Source of the DNA: Dasyornis broadbenti
Taxonomy: Eukaryota > Chordata > Aves > Passeriformes > Dasyornithidae
Length of the DNA stretch: 64,000 nt
Direction of reading: 5' to 3'
Assembly: GCA_013397935.1 (NCBI GenBank)
Contig: VZRN01005835.1
Location: forward strand, 600,356 to 664,355
Part shown: positions 11,901 to 26,900 of the stretch, in pieces
Numbering within the stretch: the stretch's first letter is position 1
Layout of the letters: every line of letters begins with the position of its first letter
The notes under the pieces: model-generated
Databases searched by the model: none
Told to the model about the DNA's origin: nothing
What the model saw: the letters and a program-made list of their open reading frames with translations, nothing else
Made by a program: the position numbers and the translations under genes

Positions 11901-14900
11901 TTGATCCTGCTGAGGTCTTAACACTTACCAATAAATCCAAGCTGGGAGAACTCAAGAACCATCCAGTCTTGGGACTGTTCAGCGGCAAAGCTTTTTATAT
12001 TTTCAGTATAATCAGATTTGGCTATAATATCATCTTCCAGCTGCGGGGAAAACAAGCAACAGAGAAAAAGAGAAGGCAAACAATGATTTTATTGATTGCA
12101 GAGAGGGTTGTGACATTGCCACATGCACATGAAAACTGTGTTGTGTTTGACTGCTGTGCTGCATGTACTGAAACTGCCAAACTACAGTGGATTGCTATTT
12201 AGCTTCTACATATATCTCTGGTTTAGTGTCATTCATTAAATAATATCTACAGGAGTGACCATAACACCATGGGTGCTTCTCCCTTTTTTGATGGAGGACT
12301 CCCTACCTTAAAGAGATCTCACTTAGAAGAAAACATTAAGCAAAAAGACAAGAGGTTAAGGAAGACAACTATAAACAATTTGTACCTAGGTTGTATAAGC
12401 ATTGATAAGCAACAGAAACAAACTGCCTGAAAAGAAATGTGTCTAAAGCAGATGGTTAGAAGCTCTGGTAGCCTGGGCAGACTTTGTCATTCATACAAGA
12501 TGACTGAGAAGGACTGTGGATGATCACCGAGATGCGAATAGAAAGCAAGTTGTACCGGGGGATACTGGGTAATGAATCCCACTGAAGGACAGGAATACAT
12601 AGAGATTTCGAGGTGTTGTAAACAGCACAGAGTTGGCACAGAGTAGAGCAGTAGAACCAGCTAAAGGGTACTTGGAACAAGAGACTGACATCCATCAAGG
12701 AAATGGGAAAGGCCTTGGCTGCATTTTTGTTTGGCTTTCAGAGAAGAAGTGGGCATCTGAAAAGCCAGAAGCTGTTGTGGCTACTAAAGCTGAGTATAAT
12801 GAATCCAAACAAGGAGGTTTGAGGCAATGACATAAAGCAAATAAACGTATTCCAGAAATAATTAAGGAGCAAGTAATTCATGGTTTGAATTCAGCATGAG
12901 TGTGAAAACACAGGAAGAGCAGGCTAGGACTTCAGGAGAACATTGCTGGGGTGTAGTATAGTCATACAGTAATGTATTCTCAGTGCTGTTCTTCACTGGC
13001 CCTGCTGCATGTCTGGTGGTGCTGGAATCTGCTGCAGAAAGCTAAATAGCTAGAAAATTAATGCTTTGAGGAAAAGAAACCCAAACCAAAACATTTCCTG
13101 CTGGTTTTGTGTCTTCACAGAGTCATCATCAAGAGATCAGGCTTTCAGCTGAATTTGGGCGTCACTACAAGGGTAGGGCTGGCTGATGGGAAATATGTTG
13201 GCAACAGTAAACCCAGGAGGAAGTAGAATGAAGTTAGTTAGAAAGATGAGATTAAGAAATCTGCTTTGACCTTGTCAGTTTTTGCAGATGGTAAGATAAA
13301 AAAATGGAGACTAACTGATCAAGATGAATGCTTCTTAACAGATTCTGAGATCTGAGGACTGAGTTGAGTTGACAGTTATGCAGAAGAGAACAACAGAAAT
13401 AAACAAAACCCAAAACATCAATTTACAAGAAATCTTGCATAAAATTAAATGAGCTTAGAGGATCAGCCAGGAGCAAGATGTAAAGGGAGAAAAGAATCAA
13501 AGAAGGTTTTAGAGAATCCTTAAATAGCAATTGAGGGGCACCAAAATAGGAGGAAAAACAGACTGTGGAGTATCTCGAACACCTAGGGAGGCCACCATAT
13601 CGAGAAACACCATAGAAAAGTATCCAAAAGCAGTGAAGCACAGAGGCTGCGATGCAAAGTGACTGGGAATATGGTTATGAACAGAAAGTAATTTTGAATA
13701 GTCTGAAATGGTCTTTCCTGAAGCTGGCAGTGATTATTAGAGGATGTAGTTTGATATCCCATGTAGCACAGGCCATCAAAAGTTATTTATTTAACCCTGC
13801 AATTTGTGTTCAACTAAAGCACATCTTGGAGAACATCTGCCATTGCTTAGAGATTTCAGTATGGTTTTTTCAGTATATTATACAATAGTTCATTATCCTG
13901 AATGTTTAATACTTTGCACCCAAATTCCAATTTGAATTTTTTTTCTGCCTTCAGTTTACAGCCACTTGTTTATTCATATGCTCTTACCTACCAAAGGAAG
14001 TTATGCATTGGCTGCACACAGCTGGATCAGGAAGTTTAAGATACGAACTGTCTAGTCCACTTGCCCCGTTGCCATGGGGAGGCCAGCAAAATACATGATC
14101 ACAGCTAGCTTCCCTTCACTCATCAGTACTTCTGAATGAAAAAATATACACACACTACAGCAAGACTATGAAAATTTCCTACATGATAGGTGACAAATGG
14201 GTTTCCATTCATTTTTCTTATGCAGGTTATCTGTCTAAGAAAAGTAAAAATGAAGCAGTAACAAAAAAGTGGAAGCATACAATGGAATTTCAGGCATCAG
14301 ATAGGAAACTGTCTTTCTTTCTGAATTATATTAGAGTATCTTTACATTTTGACTCACTGACAATGAATACTGGAGACTGTGAAGCTCCTTTTAGGAGCTC
14401 TACTGAATAACAGTCCTGACCTAGAGCCTAGCAAGGGGAAGAAAAAAAAAAATCCATATAAAGACTACTAGTGAACTCACTGAGATATTGCTTAGGCTTT
14501 AAATCCATTAGAGAAACACACTCAAGCATTTGTAATAATGGTGTACAGATAAGTGCTGCTGGCAATGTATATTACNATTGTATCTAAATACAGAAAGATT
14601 TCCCAGCCTCCACGTGAGGTGATAAAAAAAAGCATAGCAGTAGTTCAGTTAATTTAGAACTTTAGAACAGATTTTAACTAAAGAAACTAAAAGATTTATT
14701 TAATGGTTTATTTTTGCTTCATCTCAGTGCTAATAGAAAACACTTAAAAACTGCTGTCTCTGTGTTTCTTTCAGATTTGAGATGTTTGATTACTTAAGAA
14801 TGAACTATATCTACATAGACAGAAAGAACAAATGCATGTTCCACTACTAGGCTGGGATTGGATTGCCTGCTTTTATGGCTATGGCTATGTTATGATGCCA

Positions 14901-17900
14901 GTATTACAAGTACTTCAGGGGGCTCTGGTGGATGCCAGGAGGTAATAGTGAAAGTGGAAACAAGGACCTCAAAGTCTTTTTATTGATTAGGGGAAAAAAA
15001 AAAAAGAAAAAAGAAAAAAAGAAAAAAAAAAGAGAGAGAGAGAAGAGATACTTTAAGTAGAAAAGTTGATCAGTGGGTAAGGTTCATATCCACTGTAACC
15101 CTGAACCCTGTTGGCTTCAATGGACTTCACAAAACTACTTGTTTAAATCCTGTTTCAGCAGTATCCTAGAACAAGTGTTTGTTCAGCCAAGATCTTGTCT
15201 GACTCATGACATCAACTGTTCTGTAGACATCAAGTCTAATTACGTATGCTTATCTTCTTTCAAGGTTTGGGAGTTAATATCAGCCACCCAAACGATGCTA
15301 TTGCAGACTAAACTGTAAATAAAATCTAAGATAGCTCAAGTTTTGCTTAAGATTACTGAAGTAAATCTTTGTACCAGGCTAAAGGAAAATAGTTTTAAGT
15401 TATTTGCTTTCCTTTAATACATGGATTCCACATAGAGGGAGGACATAACTAAGTTTATGGCAACAAGCGTTCATTCTTTTCACCTGCACTCTACAGAGCT
15501 GTTTTTGGGCAGCCCAGCATTTGTGTTACAGGAGCAGCTCCAGGCTGGGCATACAAATGAAGGATAGGACATAATATGAAGCATGGTATGAGGGAAGTAT
15601 AGTTTCTTTTTGAGAATATTCTGAAAGCAGACATAACTTCTACCAGACTACCACAATCCAGGCTTTACTCTTAATGACACAATTCAGTCCTTATATGATG
15701 TCTCAGAGAAGAAAACACCTGTTCTCAAATGCCTTTAAAAACACAAATACATGAGTAAGTCATTGTGGTGCAAACATGAATGCTTGGAGAACTTTGTAAC
15801 AGGAAGGGACATTAAGTGTCTGGCAGCATCTTAACATTCACTTCACTGAGTTTCCTACACCTTTATGCTCTAGTGCACTTAGTTAAACTTGGGTAATGTT
15901 CTTAAAAATATACAAAGGCCACAGGAAAATACTTCATTTTCCATTAAACTGTAACTGTTCAAAAGACAGCATTTTTGTTTGTCCACCTACCTCCTGAGCA
16001 CCTATGCCGCATTTGAGAACAGAGCATGGGGACTCTTAAGTAACCTAGCTGAAATGTGTTTGTGTTGAATCCTGAGAAGAACTGTAGGAGATGGCAGCTC
16101 CTGCCGTCTTCTGCTTCCAGGAACCCTGTGATGTCCTTATGTGACACAGGCTCTGAGGCAAAACACTCTTCTGAGCTTTTTAAAAAACTGTTGACATTAA
16201 TGAGCTGCGTGAAATTTTATAGATCTGTTCCATGACTGAACAGCTCTGATAAATTTTGGGATCTTTGGTGGTAATTATGATCTTTATAGAGGGCAAATTA
16301 GCACAAATCTAGAACAATGGTTAAAGCTACATGGGGCTCTTCTTAAAGGCTAACATAAAATCTTCTGAAGAATTTAGGATCTATGCCAACTTGTAGTTGA
16401 CAGGTATCTCAAGTATCACTCTACTGGTGTTTCCCTGTCTGAAAGATTTCAGTTCATTGTGATCTGGGCTATAATCTGGACCTAATCACCACTATTTTTC
16501 CTGGCTACAGTAAGTAAAAAATACATTAAACCCTGACATTCTTAACCTAATCAAATAAGGGTTTCATGCTTCAGTTACCTTGCTATTCAACCTCAGAAAT
16601 GACAGGAAGGTACAGATGGTTTAATCAAATTGTACCTGGTTGCAAGATGTATATAAACACAGAAATATGCGAATGCTTGTAAAGAGCAGGGGCAAAATAC
16701 ACAGAAAATGACTACAGATTGCTGGTTTTATTGAAGCCTTTGAAAGAAATTAAAATTGCCAAAGCTAATCATCAGTACAGAGGTATTGCTGCTACTTAAT
16801 GATAATATGGACATACCTGTAAATAAAATGTTCCCTTAGGTTGAGCATACAGCATTAAAAAGCTATAATCCAAATTCTGTTTAGTTCTCCACCTAAACAT
16901 AAGCAGCAAATTCTGATAAGCTTTTTGAGAGGATTGCAAGAGTTATTTCTAGAAGAGAACTTCTAATGCTCTTCATTTTTTGTCTCGACAGTAAAATTAT
17001 AAGGTTGAGTATTCTAACCCATTGTTAAGTGCAAAAGCATTTCTCTACAATCAGTGTATACATTTGTAAACAATTTGATTTTCCTTTAAAAATAACCATT
17101 AAATAAAAAATTTTTATCTATATCAATGGAGGTTGAAACAAAATGTCTAACAAGTTATTAATGTCAAATGACTTAAAATATCCTATTCATTATTTTATGA
17201 ATAGTAGAGATAAACACACATGGATTACTCAAAGATGAAAAAGTAAGTAGTTTTACTTATGAACAGCACAAAAGCAAGTTGATAAACTTAATTCTCAGGT
17301 TTAAATATAAACACAGATTTTGGACAGTCTCTCATTTTACCGGAGGATGAAGTTGACGTTTGATAATCAACACTGAAAGACTAGAGAGTAATTTTTCAGT
17401 ATTTAATTAACATAAAAGTGTAACTGCTTCAAATCTAATCATATCTAAAACTAAAGTATAAGTATGTAAATTCGTTTATGCTCTGAAACACATAAGGTTT
17501 ATCTATAAAGCCAGTATACATACAGACATGTATGTACATATACTTGCTGATTTCCTCTAGCCTAAACTCTCAGTACTACAGCTCTCTTGCTGCATTGTTG
17601 CAGTGGCTTCTGATACATTAGTTATTGTTGATTGAAAGTAAATTACTTTCCTCCAATAAATAATTTTTTTTTACATTATAATCTCTGTCTTAGTGAATTT
17701 GGGGCACATGAGTGAATGAAATCACCATTAAGAATGTATAAACAGTAGATAAAAAGTCCATGATCACCAAAAGCTGTATTATTAATTAAACCCACAGTAG
17801 TTGTCAGTAGTTAGCTAGGGGGCCACATGAGGTTTCCTCTGTGTATTCACAGATCCTCTCCCTTACTGGTTACATTAAAGATTTTTGTATATTTTCCTTT

Positions 17901-20900
17901 ATGACCAGATCATATAGCCTATTGGCTGTTGGCAATATCCGTCTGGTTTAAAACCTGTTGCATGCCTAGAGTCAAGACCCAAAGCAGAAGCCTTTGCTCT
18001 CACCCTGAAGCTGATGTGCAGCATAGCTTTTCTCAAGATCCCCCTGTGTAGTAAATTTTTTTTAGAAGTACAACTGAGGTCCTTTAGCTCTGAAACACGA
18101 AAACGTTATCAGCTCAAACAATGTTGACTTTTTCTGAATTTTCCATTCTCCACTCTTAGCAAACATTCTTGTTTTTATACAGCCATCTTACCTTACTCTG
18201 TCCTCAGAATCCCCAAGAGTTTTCTTCAGGTTAGAAAGATCTGGATAATAAGAAGCAGGAGGAGAAATAACCTCTAGGACTCCAGACTGGACGTCTCTGG
18301 GGAAGCTGTGAAGAGAATCTTAGTGAGACCCCATCCCTCAAAAAGACTTTTGAGGGCACCCACAGACAGCAGCTCCCCAGAGTTGTGAATTCCACATGTG
18401 CTCCTCCACATGTGGAATTCACAACTCTAGCAAAAAACTGACTGCAAATTTGGAACCAAGAAGGGGTCTTTAACCACCATCAGAACAGACAGATCAGGAA
18501 CTCATCCAAGTCTCAGAAAACACTGGAGAAAATCATGTCTGAAATCCTGCCCCTCCTGCATCTGTAGATGCTTACTAAAAATCCTGAGATGGTTGTCAAA
18601 ACGCAGCAGTAATTTATAACCAAATCCACTATCTAGAACAACACACAACTGTTTCCCCTTGCGTGAGAGCTCCCAGTGTCCTTACCCTTGCTCCAACTCT
18701 AATTCTACTTTCTAAGCAACATGATACTGTCTCAGAGCAGGACTTTAAAATGGGGAGTCTGGGTCTAGTCTCTGCTGCAAGGATTAAGTTTTCCATTTAA
18801 AGAGACATTGAAAAGATGTAACCTACTTTGGGAGCCAAGCCTAGAAATCAAATCTCCCCCTCCCTCCAAAAAAACCACAAAACAACCAACCAAACAAAAA
18901 TCAACCAAACAAATAAAACCCCACATCCATTAAAAAACCCCAATGCAAAACAGGTAGAGTAGAACTTTCAAAACTGTGTTTCCCATTTCCTATGATTAAT
19001 GAAAAAAAGATACCACTAAAAATTAAGCACATCAGCATACCAGCATTACGGAAAAAAAAAATCTCAATCTTACTGTGTAGACCTGACAAAATATCTACTC
19101 TGCAGGAATTTTTTCAAAAGTCATAGAGAAATAATAAAAATTATCTAAATGTTTAAATTGCTGCAGGTATTATACCTTGGCAGTGCCAAGAAAGAGCACC
19201 TCTTCCCCTTGTCCTTGCTGCAGTACTCCCAGCTGAGTTAAACCCTCTGGAAGCAGGAAATGATGAATATTACTTAGCTAAGAGGCTCAGTGTGAGGAGC
19301 CTTCTGGGGGAAACCCACACATGAAACACAGTCTGGGAAACCCTTGAGTGAAGGAGGATGTGCAGAAACCCTCAAATGAGAAGGAAGAGGTGAACTCCTC
19401 TAGGGATCTTGTTCAAGAAAGATAAGAGCAAGCAGAGCTGCAGTGGGAACCAACCTCCCATTTGACATCTCTAGGGCAGGGCAAAAAATACCCATCTCAT
19501 GTTGCGCAACATGTAACAGCATTTAACATTATAGATGTAATCCTATTGCCTTCCTGGAAAATAGTTTAGAAAAGGAAACAAAGGCATCTGGGAAAACATA
19601 CAGATGTGGCACTTGGAGACATGGTGGTGGCTGTGCTGGGCTAATGGTTGAACTCCATTGATCTTACAGGTCTTTTCCAACCTAAGAGATTCTGTGACAG
19701 ATGTCAGAATACACTGCAGGGTTGTATAGTCAGTGGAAACATAACCCATGTAGCCTCAGGTGCATGAATTGCATCATTGATTTTGAGAAAAGACATAGGC
19801 TTAAGTAAATATTTATCAGAGATTTAAGCTGAGACCTTGACTGGTTAGTTAAAGCATATTTATCAAATAAGAAATGAAAAATAAACTGATATACATCCTC
19901 CTGTTCTGTATTTCACAGTGTGTTATGGCACACATACTAAGAATGCACCTCTGCCTCATTACTTAGCAGCTCCATTTCAGTGTTGAAATGTTCCAATTCT
20001 TTCCATAAAAGCACAAAATGTGTTCACACTGGTGGTTACACACTGGGTGTTACACTCTGTGGGCCTTACCTGGTTTTAATACTTTCTGCAACACTCTTAA
20101 TATACTCTGCATCCACCTAAAGAAAAGAAGGGAAGGTTTCATTAAAAGTCACCCATTTTTGTATTAAACAACATTTTGTAGGGAATATTTATATGCAAAG
20201 ACTTAATTTTATTCCATAATTCTTTTCCTTCCAAACAAACAGCATGTTACAGCAGCATTTCTACTAAAGGAGAGTATGAGCGATTCAGGCCAACCAAACT
20301 TTCAGCATAGTTCACTTTTGCTTCCAACTATCTCCAGCTGCCATTTCTGCATTTTGGTTTTCAGTGCTTTTACAGAAAGCCAGGTTATTTTCTGACTAAA
20401 ATTCTGTTCAGTTATGCCAGTAAAGCACAGCCATATATATAACTGTCAGTAAAAAGAGTTGTTTTGGGTGAATTATCCAAAAATCACAAAAGAGGCCTAA
20501 GGCTGAAGAGAAGAATCACCTAAGCAAAATATTCTAAAGCCAGTGATACTTAAAATTTTTATTTAGTTTCTTCCTTGTATAACAAACTTATGGCTCTTTG
20601 TCTGGAAATTTTGAGGACATACTTATTACTGCTGTTTCATAGAAGTAACAGTTTTAGTGTGTAAAACACATCTGTTAACTACATTAAGAGTGCAGAGTTT
20701 TATGGATGTGATTTCTAAAGCAAATACAATATCTGTCTTAGCAGTTCAGATTTTTTCTTTAAATAAACAACTAATTGTTACCAGTTACATATTAATTTTT
20801 TAATAAGTAAAAAGAAAGTGAAGTAAAAACTGTGATAAGAAAAAAATACCCAGAACTTACAACTCCCTCTCAGTCAATAAGTTACTCTGACGTAACCCAT

Positions 20901-23900
20901 GATGTAAACATTTACCTTGATCTTTTAAAACTTGTTGGGAAAAAGGAAGGTGTGGATTTATGATCAGTGAACACACCTGCCCTTTTCTCATAAAAAAATG
21001 TTCTTATCACCTCTCATACCAGCATGATTATCTGCTCCAATTTACTGCATGGCTGAAAAAATGGAAGCTGTGAGAGCATGACTTTGGGGTTGGGAGAAGA
21101 GGGAGAGTAATTCTTAGAAATGGCAGTTTAATCCTAAATTGGCCAATATGGACGGTTACTACAACCACAGCTCCTGTTTGTTTGAAGTGTCACCTTACGA
21201 CTCTCCACAGCGGGAAACTATTCAGAAGTTAACCCTTAAAAACTCAGAGAATACTCTTGAAGCCCTGTAAGAAGTAGTTTACCTCAATGGCAGCCAGGCA
21301 AAGGTCATCACTGCCAGGGCTCTTCATTGGGAAATACCAAACGCAAAGTAACTTCAGCCCCTAAAAACTATGCTGAAGAGGAATTACAGCCAATAAAATT
21401 GGTCCTCTGTACTCATCATTGTGATCCAAACAGAAAAGTGGAAGTCGTGGCCAAACTTATTAAAGCGAACTATACTCTGTTTAACACTTTTACACCTGCA
21501 AAAGTGATGACTAAACCATAAAAAAGCAAATTGTAACTATTAATGAATACATGTATGAATTTAATGCTGTTTATAGACGGAAAAAGAAGTATGAATAATA
21601 AATATAAAGTATGAATAATTGCACAGTTATTTTACCTGCAAGAAGCTGTCACTAATTAATTCCCTTCTCTAGCTTTTTTTTCTGATGTACTCAAGATATT
21701 TCTGAATGAGAAAAAAAATCCATTTATCCCTAATATCTTACCTTGAGCACCATTTGCTTTCCCAGACACGTTCAAGCCTCTGAACCTGTGTTTTGCATGG
21801 GAAATGCCAAAACACATGCAGAAGGCTCCAATACGTCACGATTGCTTTGCAAGATATATGCTACCAAACCAACAGATAAATAATTTGAACATCTGTTAGA
21901 CTAAGTTTACTTTCTTCAGGTTCTATGGCACTTTTCTGTGGAGGACTTACATTTCATTCTGGAAGCAGAAAACCTTACTTTCAAAGATAAATAATGAGCT
22001 CATATGTTTTGTTGGAAAATCTGACCCAATAACTCTGTTGGTAATGCAATATGACTTTTTACCCTTCGATCATCTGCATCACAGGGTTTTCTCCACATAT
22101 GAACACTGAGGCACTAACTGCTCACCATATCCTCCAGCCCCGAAAAAATCCCTCCCAAAGGCCAGGTTAATAGTATTTTGCAGCCTCTCCTGTGCTATTA
22201 CACTTAGACATAAATCTCCATATTGTCTTATCAGTATTCTGCACCTCTCCATGCAAACTTACCTCTGCTATGAAGATGATTATTACACAGTCCTTCTTTT
22301 GCTCTTCAGAAAGTTCATACAGTAGGGAATGCAGTGTATCTATCAGGTAACTTTGTTTTTTCCTTTTCACAGTAGGAATACCCATCACCAGGGAGACTGC
22401 AAAGAGAGAATGCCTCAAGCCATGTAATTTTAAGGGAAACTGAAATTACATTTTAATTTTGATTTGATGTGAACTAAACACTGAAGGTCAACCTGTACTT
22501 ATTAAACTGCAGTCTTGCTATTATGATTTTCCTGTACAAATAGAAGATTAAACATGGAGCATTCTTTTATTAGTGACACTGATCTATGGGCACTCCAGTG
22601 AGAGCTACAGCACTAGACCACATTGCTACAACTACACCTACTAATGAGAAGTCTTGAGAAAGTTATCCATTGTCATGAGCATGGCCAAGGGTTTGGGGCT
22701 TTTTTTAGTTAAATCAAAAGCGCTGCCAATGTTTCCTCATATGAAATCACCCTAGAGAAAAGTAAAAATTTCAACAAAATACAAAACTCAGCAAAATGCT
22801 TGACTAGCTTCTTTGCTTACTATTTTTGCATGTTCCTTTTACTTGTCACATGGCAGTTAGGACCATATACTTATAATTTGTATTACAGTTCACTGGAATT
22901 CACTATGATTTCTACAAGTATCAGCTGATTTCTCGCATGGGTGAAAAAGCTACACTGAAGATATATTAATATCCTTTAAAGGATTGCATCACCTCTTCCT
23001 TTGCTTCTCACATTGGCAAACTGAATGCATCGTAAGTTCACCTTGGTTTCCTCATCCATACTAATTTTATGGGGAAAAAATGCCAGCTACTGCATCTTAG
23101 CCATATATGATGGAAACCAAAAGTAATCTTATTTTTCAATTAAGACTATTTTTAATTGATATTTCAAAAGGTTTTCAGAATACTTTGAGACAAAGACTTG
23201 AGATAGGGGTGGGCATTTTAAAAGTACTTTTGCTATTGCCATTAAAGTTCATTCAGCTTGGCAACATTATCAAGTTAAGGGAGAAGACCCATTCCGAGCT
23301 TTTGAGTGTGCTTCATTGCTAGACTGTAATATAAAACACAAATATATGGAAAATAGAAGCCAAACTTATTTCCTACCTCCAGTTCTCTGTTGCCCAAAAA
23401 TAACATTAGGGAAAATTGCATCTTCATATTCTCGAAGGTGAGGTAGAAAGTAGTAGATGTTTGTAAGATGCATGGGGAGTTTTCTGGGGACGTTTAACTC
23501 TTTCCACTTCGTATCATCTTAAGGATACAACAAACCCAGAGATACACATAAAATAACAAGTCAGCAGAGAAGCCTCTTGCTTCACCTGTTTTGCTCAGCT
23601 GAACACTGGCTGATTACCACACACAAGGTTATTCAATCAGAACTGTTGCTCAGAAGTGATTATATGTCATATATATTACATTATATGAAATTGAGAATTT
23701 CCCCATACAACTCCTTCCCACTCAGGTGATGGTGCAGATCTCCAAGCTTGAACATCCTGGGAATTCCATCCATATTTCCCTGTTTCTACACACTTTCAGG
23801 ACTAAGTAATATTAAAACACATTAAGTAGTTATTTCAAAGGCAGCAGTAAAAACCTGTTTGGTTTGGGGTTTGTTTTTTTTTTTTTTTTTAACAGTTGGC

Positions 23901-26900
23901 AAACAATTTTTAAATTAAAAGAAACACAGATTCTGGTGAATAACTGTTTTAACTACTTAATAAACTTAAATGCTTTGCCCAAAAATTAACACATGGTAGT
24001 TAACACATGTTTCACAACTCAAACAGAAGTTCTCAGGTTATAAAAAGTCCTATGGTAAAAAGGACAACCACATACAGGTCCTTAAAAAATATTCAAGAAG
24101 CAAAAGACTAAAGCAGTTAAGAGAAAAATAGGGATTTTTTTTTCTTTACTACTTTTAAATAAAGATGAAAGCAACAGAAGGTTTCCTGACTAGGATGGAA
24201 AGTTATTTTTCCCAAGAAATGCATCTAAGATAACTCCCAAAATTTACCACCCTTCAAAGTCTCACAAAAACCATCATGAGTTTTATTCAATCAGCTTAGA
24301 TCAATGAAGATGGAGGCTTACTGAATGGGCAGTATTTTGAGTTTTTCAACTTCTGAAAGATACTCCCACTGAAAATTAGGACTCAAAAGAGATTCCCTAC
24401 TTTACAGAAAACAGTTTAAAAAACCCCAAACGAGTATAGATGTATATGCATATATACGCCCAGAAATTTCTGTATGAGAGAGAGACTCACAAGTCCTCCC
24501 ACACCGTTAAGCCATTCAATATACTGGAATTTTGCTGCATAGAAACTTTTATTTTTTAACCACCTTCACAACTTTTCAAGGACTTTCCATGTTTATTTGG
24601 AAGTAGTACCTATCAAATGTTGGGTGAGGGAGTTTAGCTCCATTGAATACAATAAACCTTTTCATTTTTGTTGTACAACAAAACATGGCTGGATTGGGAA
24701 GTAGAAGGATAAGTAAAAATAAAAGAAAAATTATATGGTGATTTTAAGAAATTTCTGCCTTAAATCCTGTGAACTGGCATGTTTAATGCTTTCTGATATT
24801 TAGCTGCCTCCAATGAGAATCAAGAGCAGGGGGAAGGGACTCTACTGCTATTTTGTGCATTAGGTAGTAACTCTTTGCCCACATTCTGTGGGGCACTGGG
24901 GGCTGACAACATGACTCTATTCTAAAGTTCCTAAGGCCACCACCCTGCCAATGCTCAGCCCTTTGTTCATACACATCTGAACAGTCCCAGTGAATTAATG
25001 TTGAATAAATGGACAAAAACTGGCAGGGAAGAACAGGAGAAACAAATCTGACTATACAAAGAAGAAATGCACCTTGTTCTTTCTTCCTCTGTAACAGTCC
25101 TGGTTAATTCCCTGGTTTAGTCTGGTTACCAGCCTGCTGTACTGAATGAAAATAAGGATTGCTAAATGGTAGTTTTCAGTCACACCCACAACCATACTCT
25201 TTCTGAAGTTGAGGTATATGGTGAAATACCTCCAGCACAAAGATGCCTCTTCTAATTTCCCTTCTCTCCCCAGGCAAGTAGCTCTGCCAGTCTCAACAGG
25301 GAAGAAGGAAGATCCTGAACAATATCATTTATTTTAAGGGACAAAAATCAAACTGCCAATCTACTGCACACAATGACAGTGTGCAGATAGATGGAGATGT
25401 ACAACAGTCTGTAAGGAAAGGTAACTAAAAAGTTCAATTAAACAATGGGAAGAAGCCAGATCACTAAACTTTACATATTGGTGTCCCTTAAAAAACCAAA
25501 AAAACCCAAGCCAACAAACAAAAAAACAACCAACCAAACAAAAACAAAGCCACAAACCAACAACTAAAAACCCCCCAGAGAAACACCCTACAAACCTATG
25601 TGATTTTTTGTCATGTTCATTCTTCTTGCAACTGCACGTTTAAGTTCATCTAGGACACTGCTCAGTTCGTGTGATCTTTTTTTATTTTCGTTTTCAGCAT
25701 ACAGTAGCCTTTGCTGAAGTTCCAGCAACTGGTGTTCGTATACATCTAAGTCATTTCCTGCAATAAGAACATAATTTCTTTTCAGAAAGGTGATTTGTAT
25801 GATAGAGTGAAGTTAAAGAATGGGAGATAGTCCAGAAGATGACATCACCAAAGCATGTAAAGCTTGTTCAAGAGAAGAAGTCTGGAAGAGTATTGAGAAG
25901 GCAGAGTTTGGGGAGCATATCTGGGTAAAGGTAAATTGAAGACAAAGCCTAGAATATGAAATCCATAATAAGGAAAAAGTCAGGGAAAGACTGAGTTGCA
26001 GGGGAAGGTGCTATGTTTTTCACCAAATATCAAACCTTGATGACCCTTTTCACATGGAAAAGTATAATTATGTAATGTCTTGTCTTTTGTATCAAACACT
26101 ATTAAGGATAAAACAGATTTTAAAATCATTCAGTCTTCATCTATGTGTCTGGATTATGTTAAGAACTATTAGTAAAAATGGTTAATATAAAGCAATTCTT
26201 CAATAATGTCACCCCTTTGTAAGAGAGAGTAAAGAAAGTAAAAAGGGATTTCTGCTTCATTTAAAAATGTTTTATAATTCTGCTGTTTTTTTGGTCTTGC
26301 TGTGGTTAGTTGCTTAGGGGTTTTTTTCTTTAGTGAAATGCTGTTTTTTAGAGACTTCTACCATTCTATTCATAGACTGTGCTGAGTCTTATCTCATTGT
26401 GGCAGCTCTTGTTTTCTAGGAGCCAACATCTCTCTGGAAAAGTGAATTTCTAGGGATTCTAACTTGTAAAAGAGACTAAGAGCAAAATGCAGAGCTAATA
26501 AAAATTTGTGAGGATTTGCAGAGGTGTTTCAAACTGGAATTAATTTGCATTTTGGATGAACAGGGGGTTTTATTTGCATTAAACACAAGTCCTTAATTTA
26601 ATCAATAAATGTGTGATTGGAAGACTCTGAAGTTTAAAACATCTAGGAAGAAAGTGGTTAGATAAAAAGAAGTAAACATGATCTGTATTATCATTATTTG
26701 CCTCATTAAAATTTTAAAGTATGTTCAGTAAAATGAATAGAATGAATGCTTCCTAAAATTTTCTGACACTCTTTAAAATGTTTTGACTTGCAAGAAAGGC
26801 ATTCGTATCTATAAGTATTTTTTACTATGCAGCTATGAACATAAATTCAATATTGCTGAAGGGAGAGGAAAACTGGATTATTTCAGCTGCCTGTAACAAG

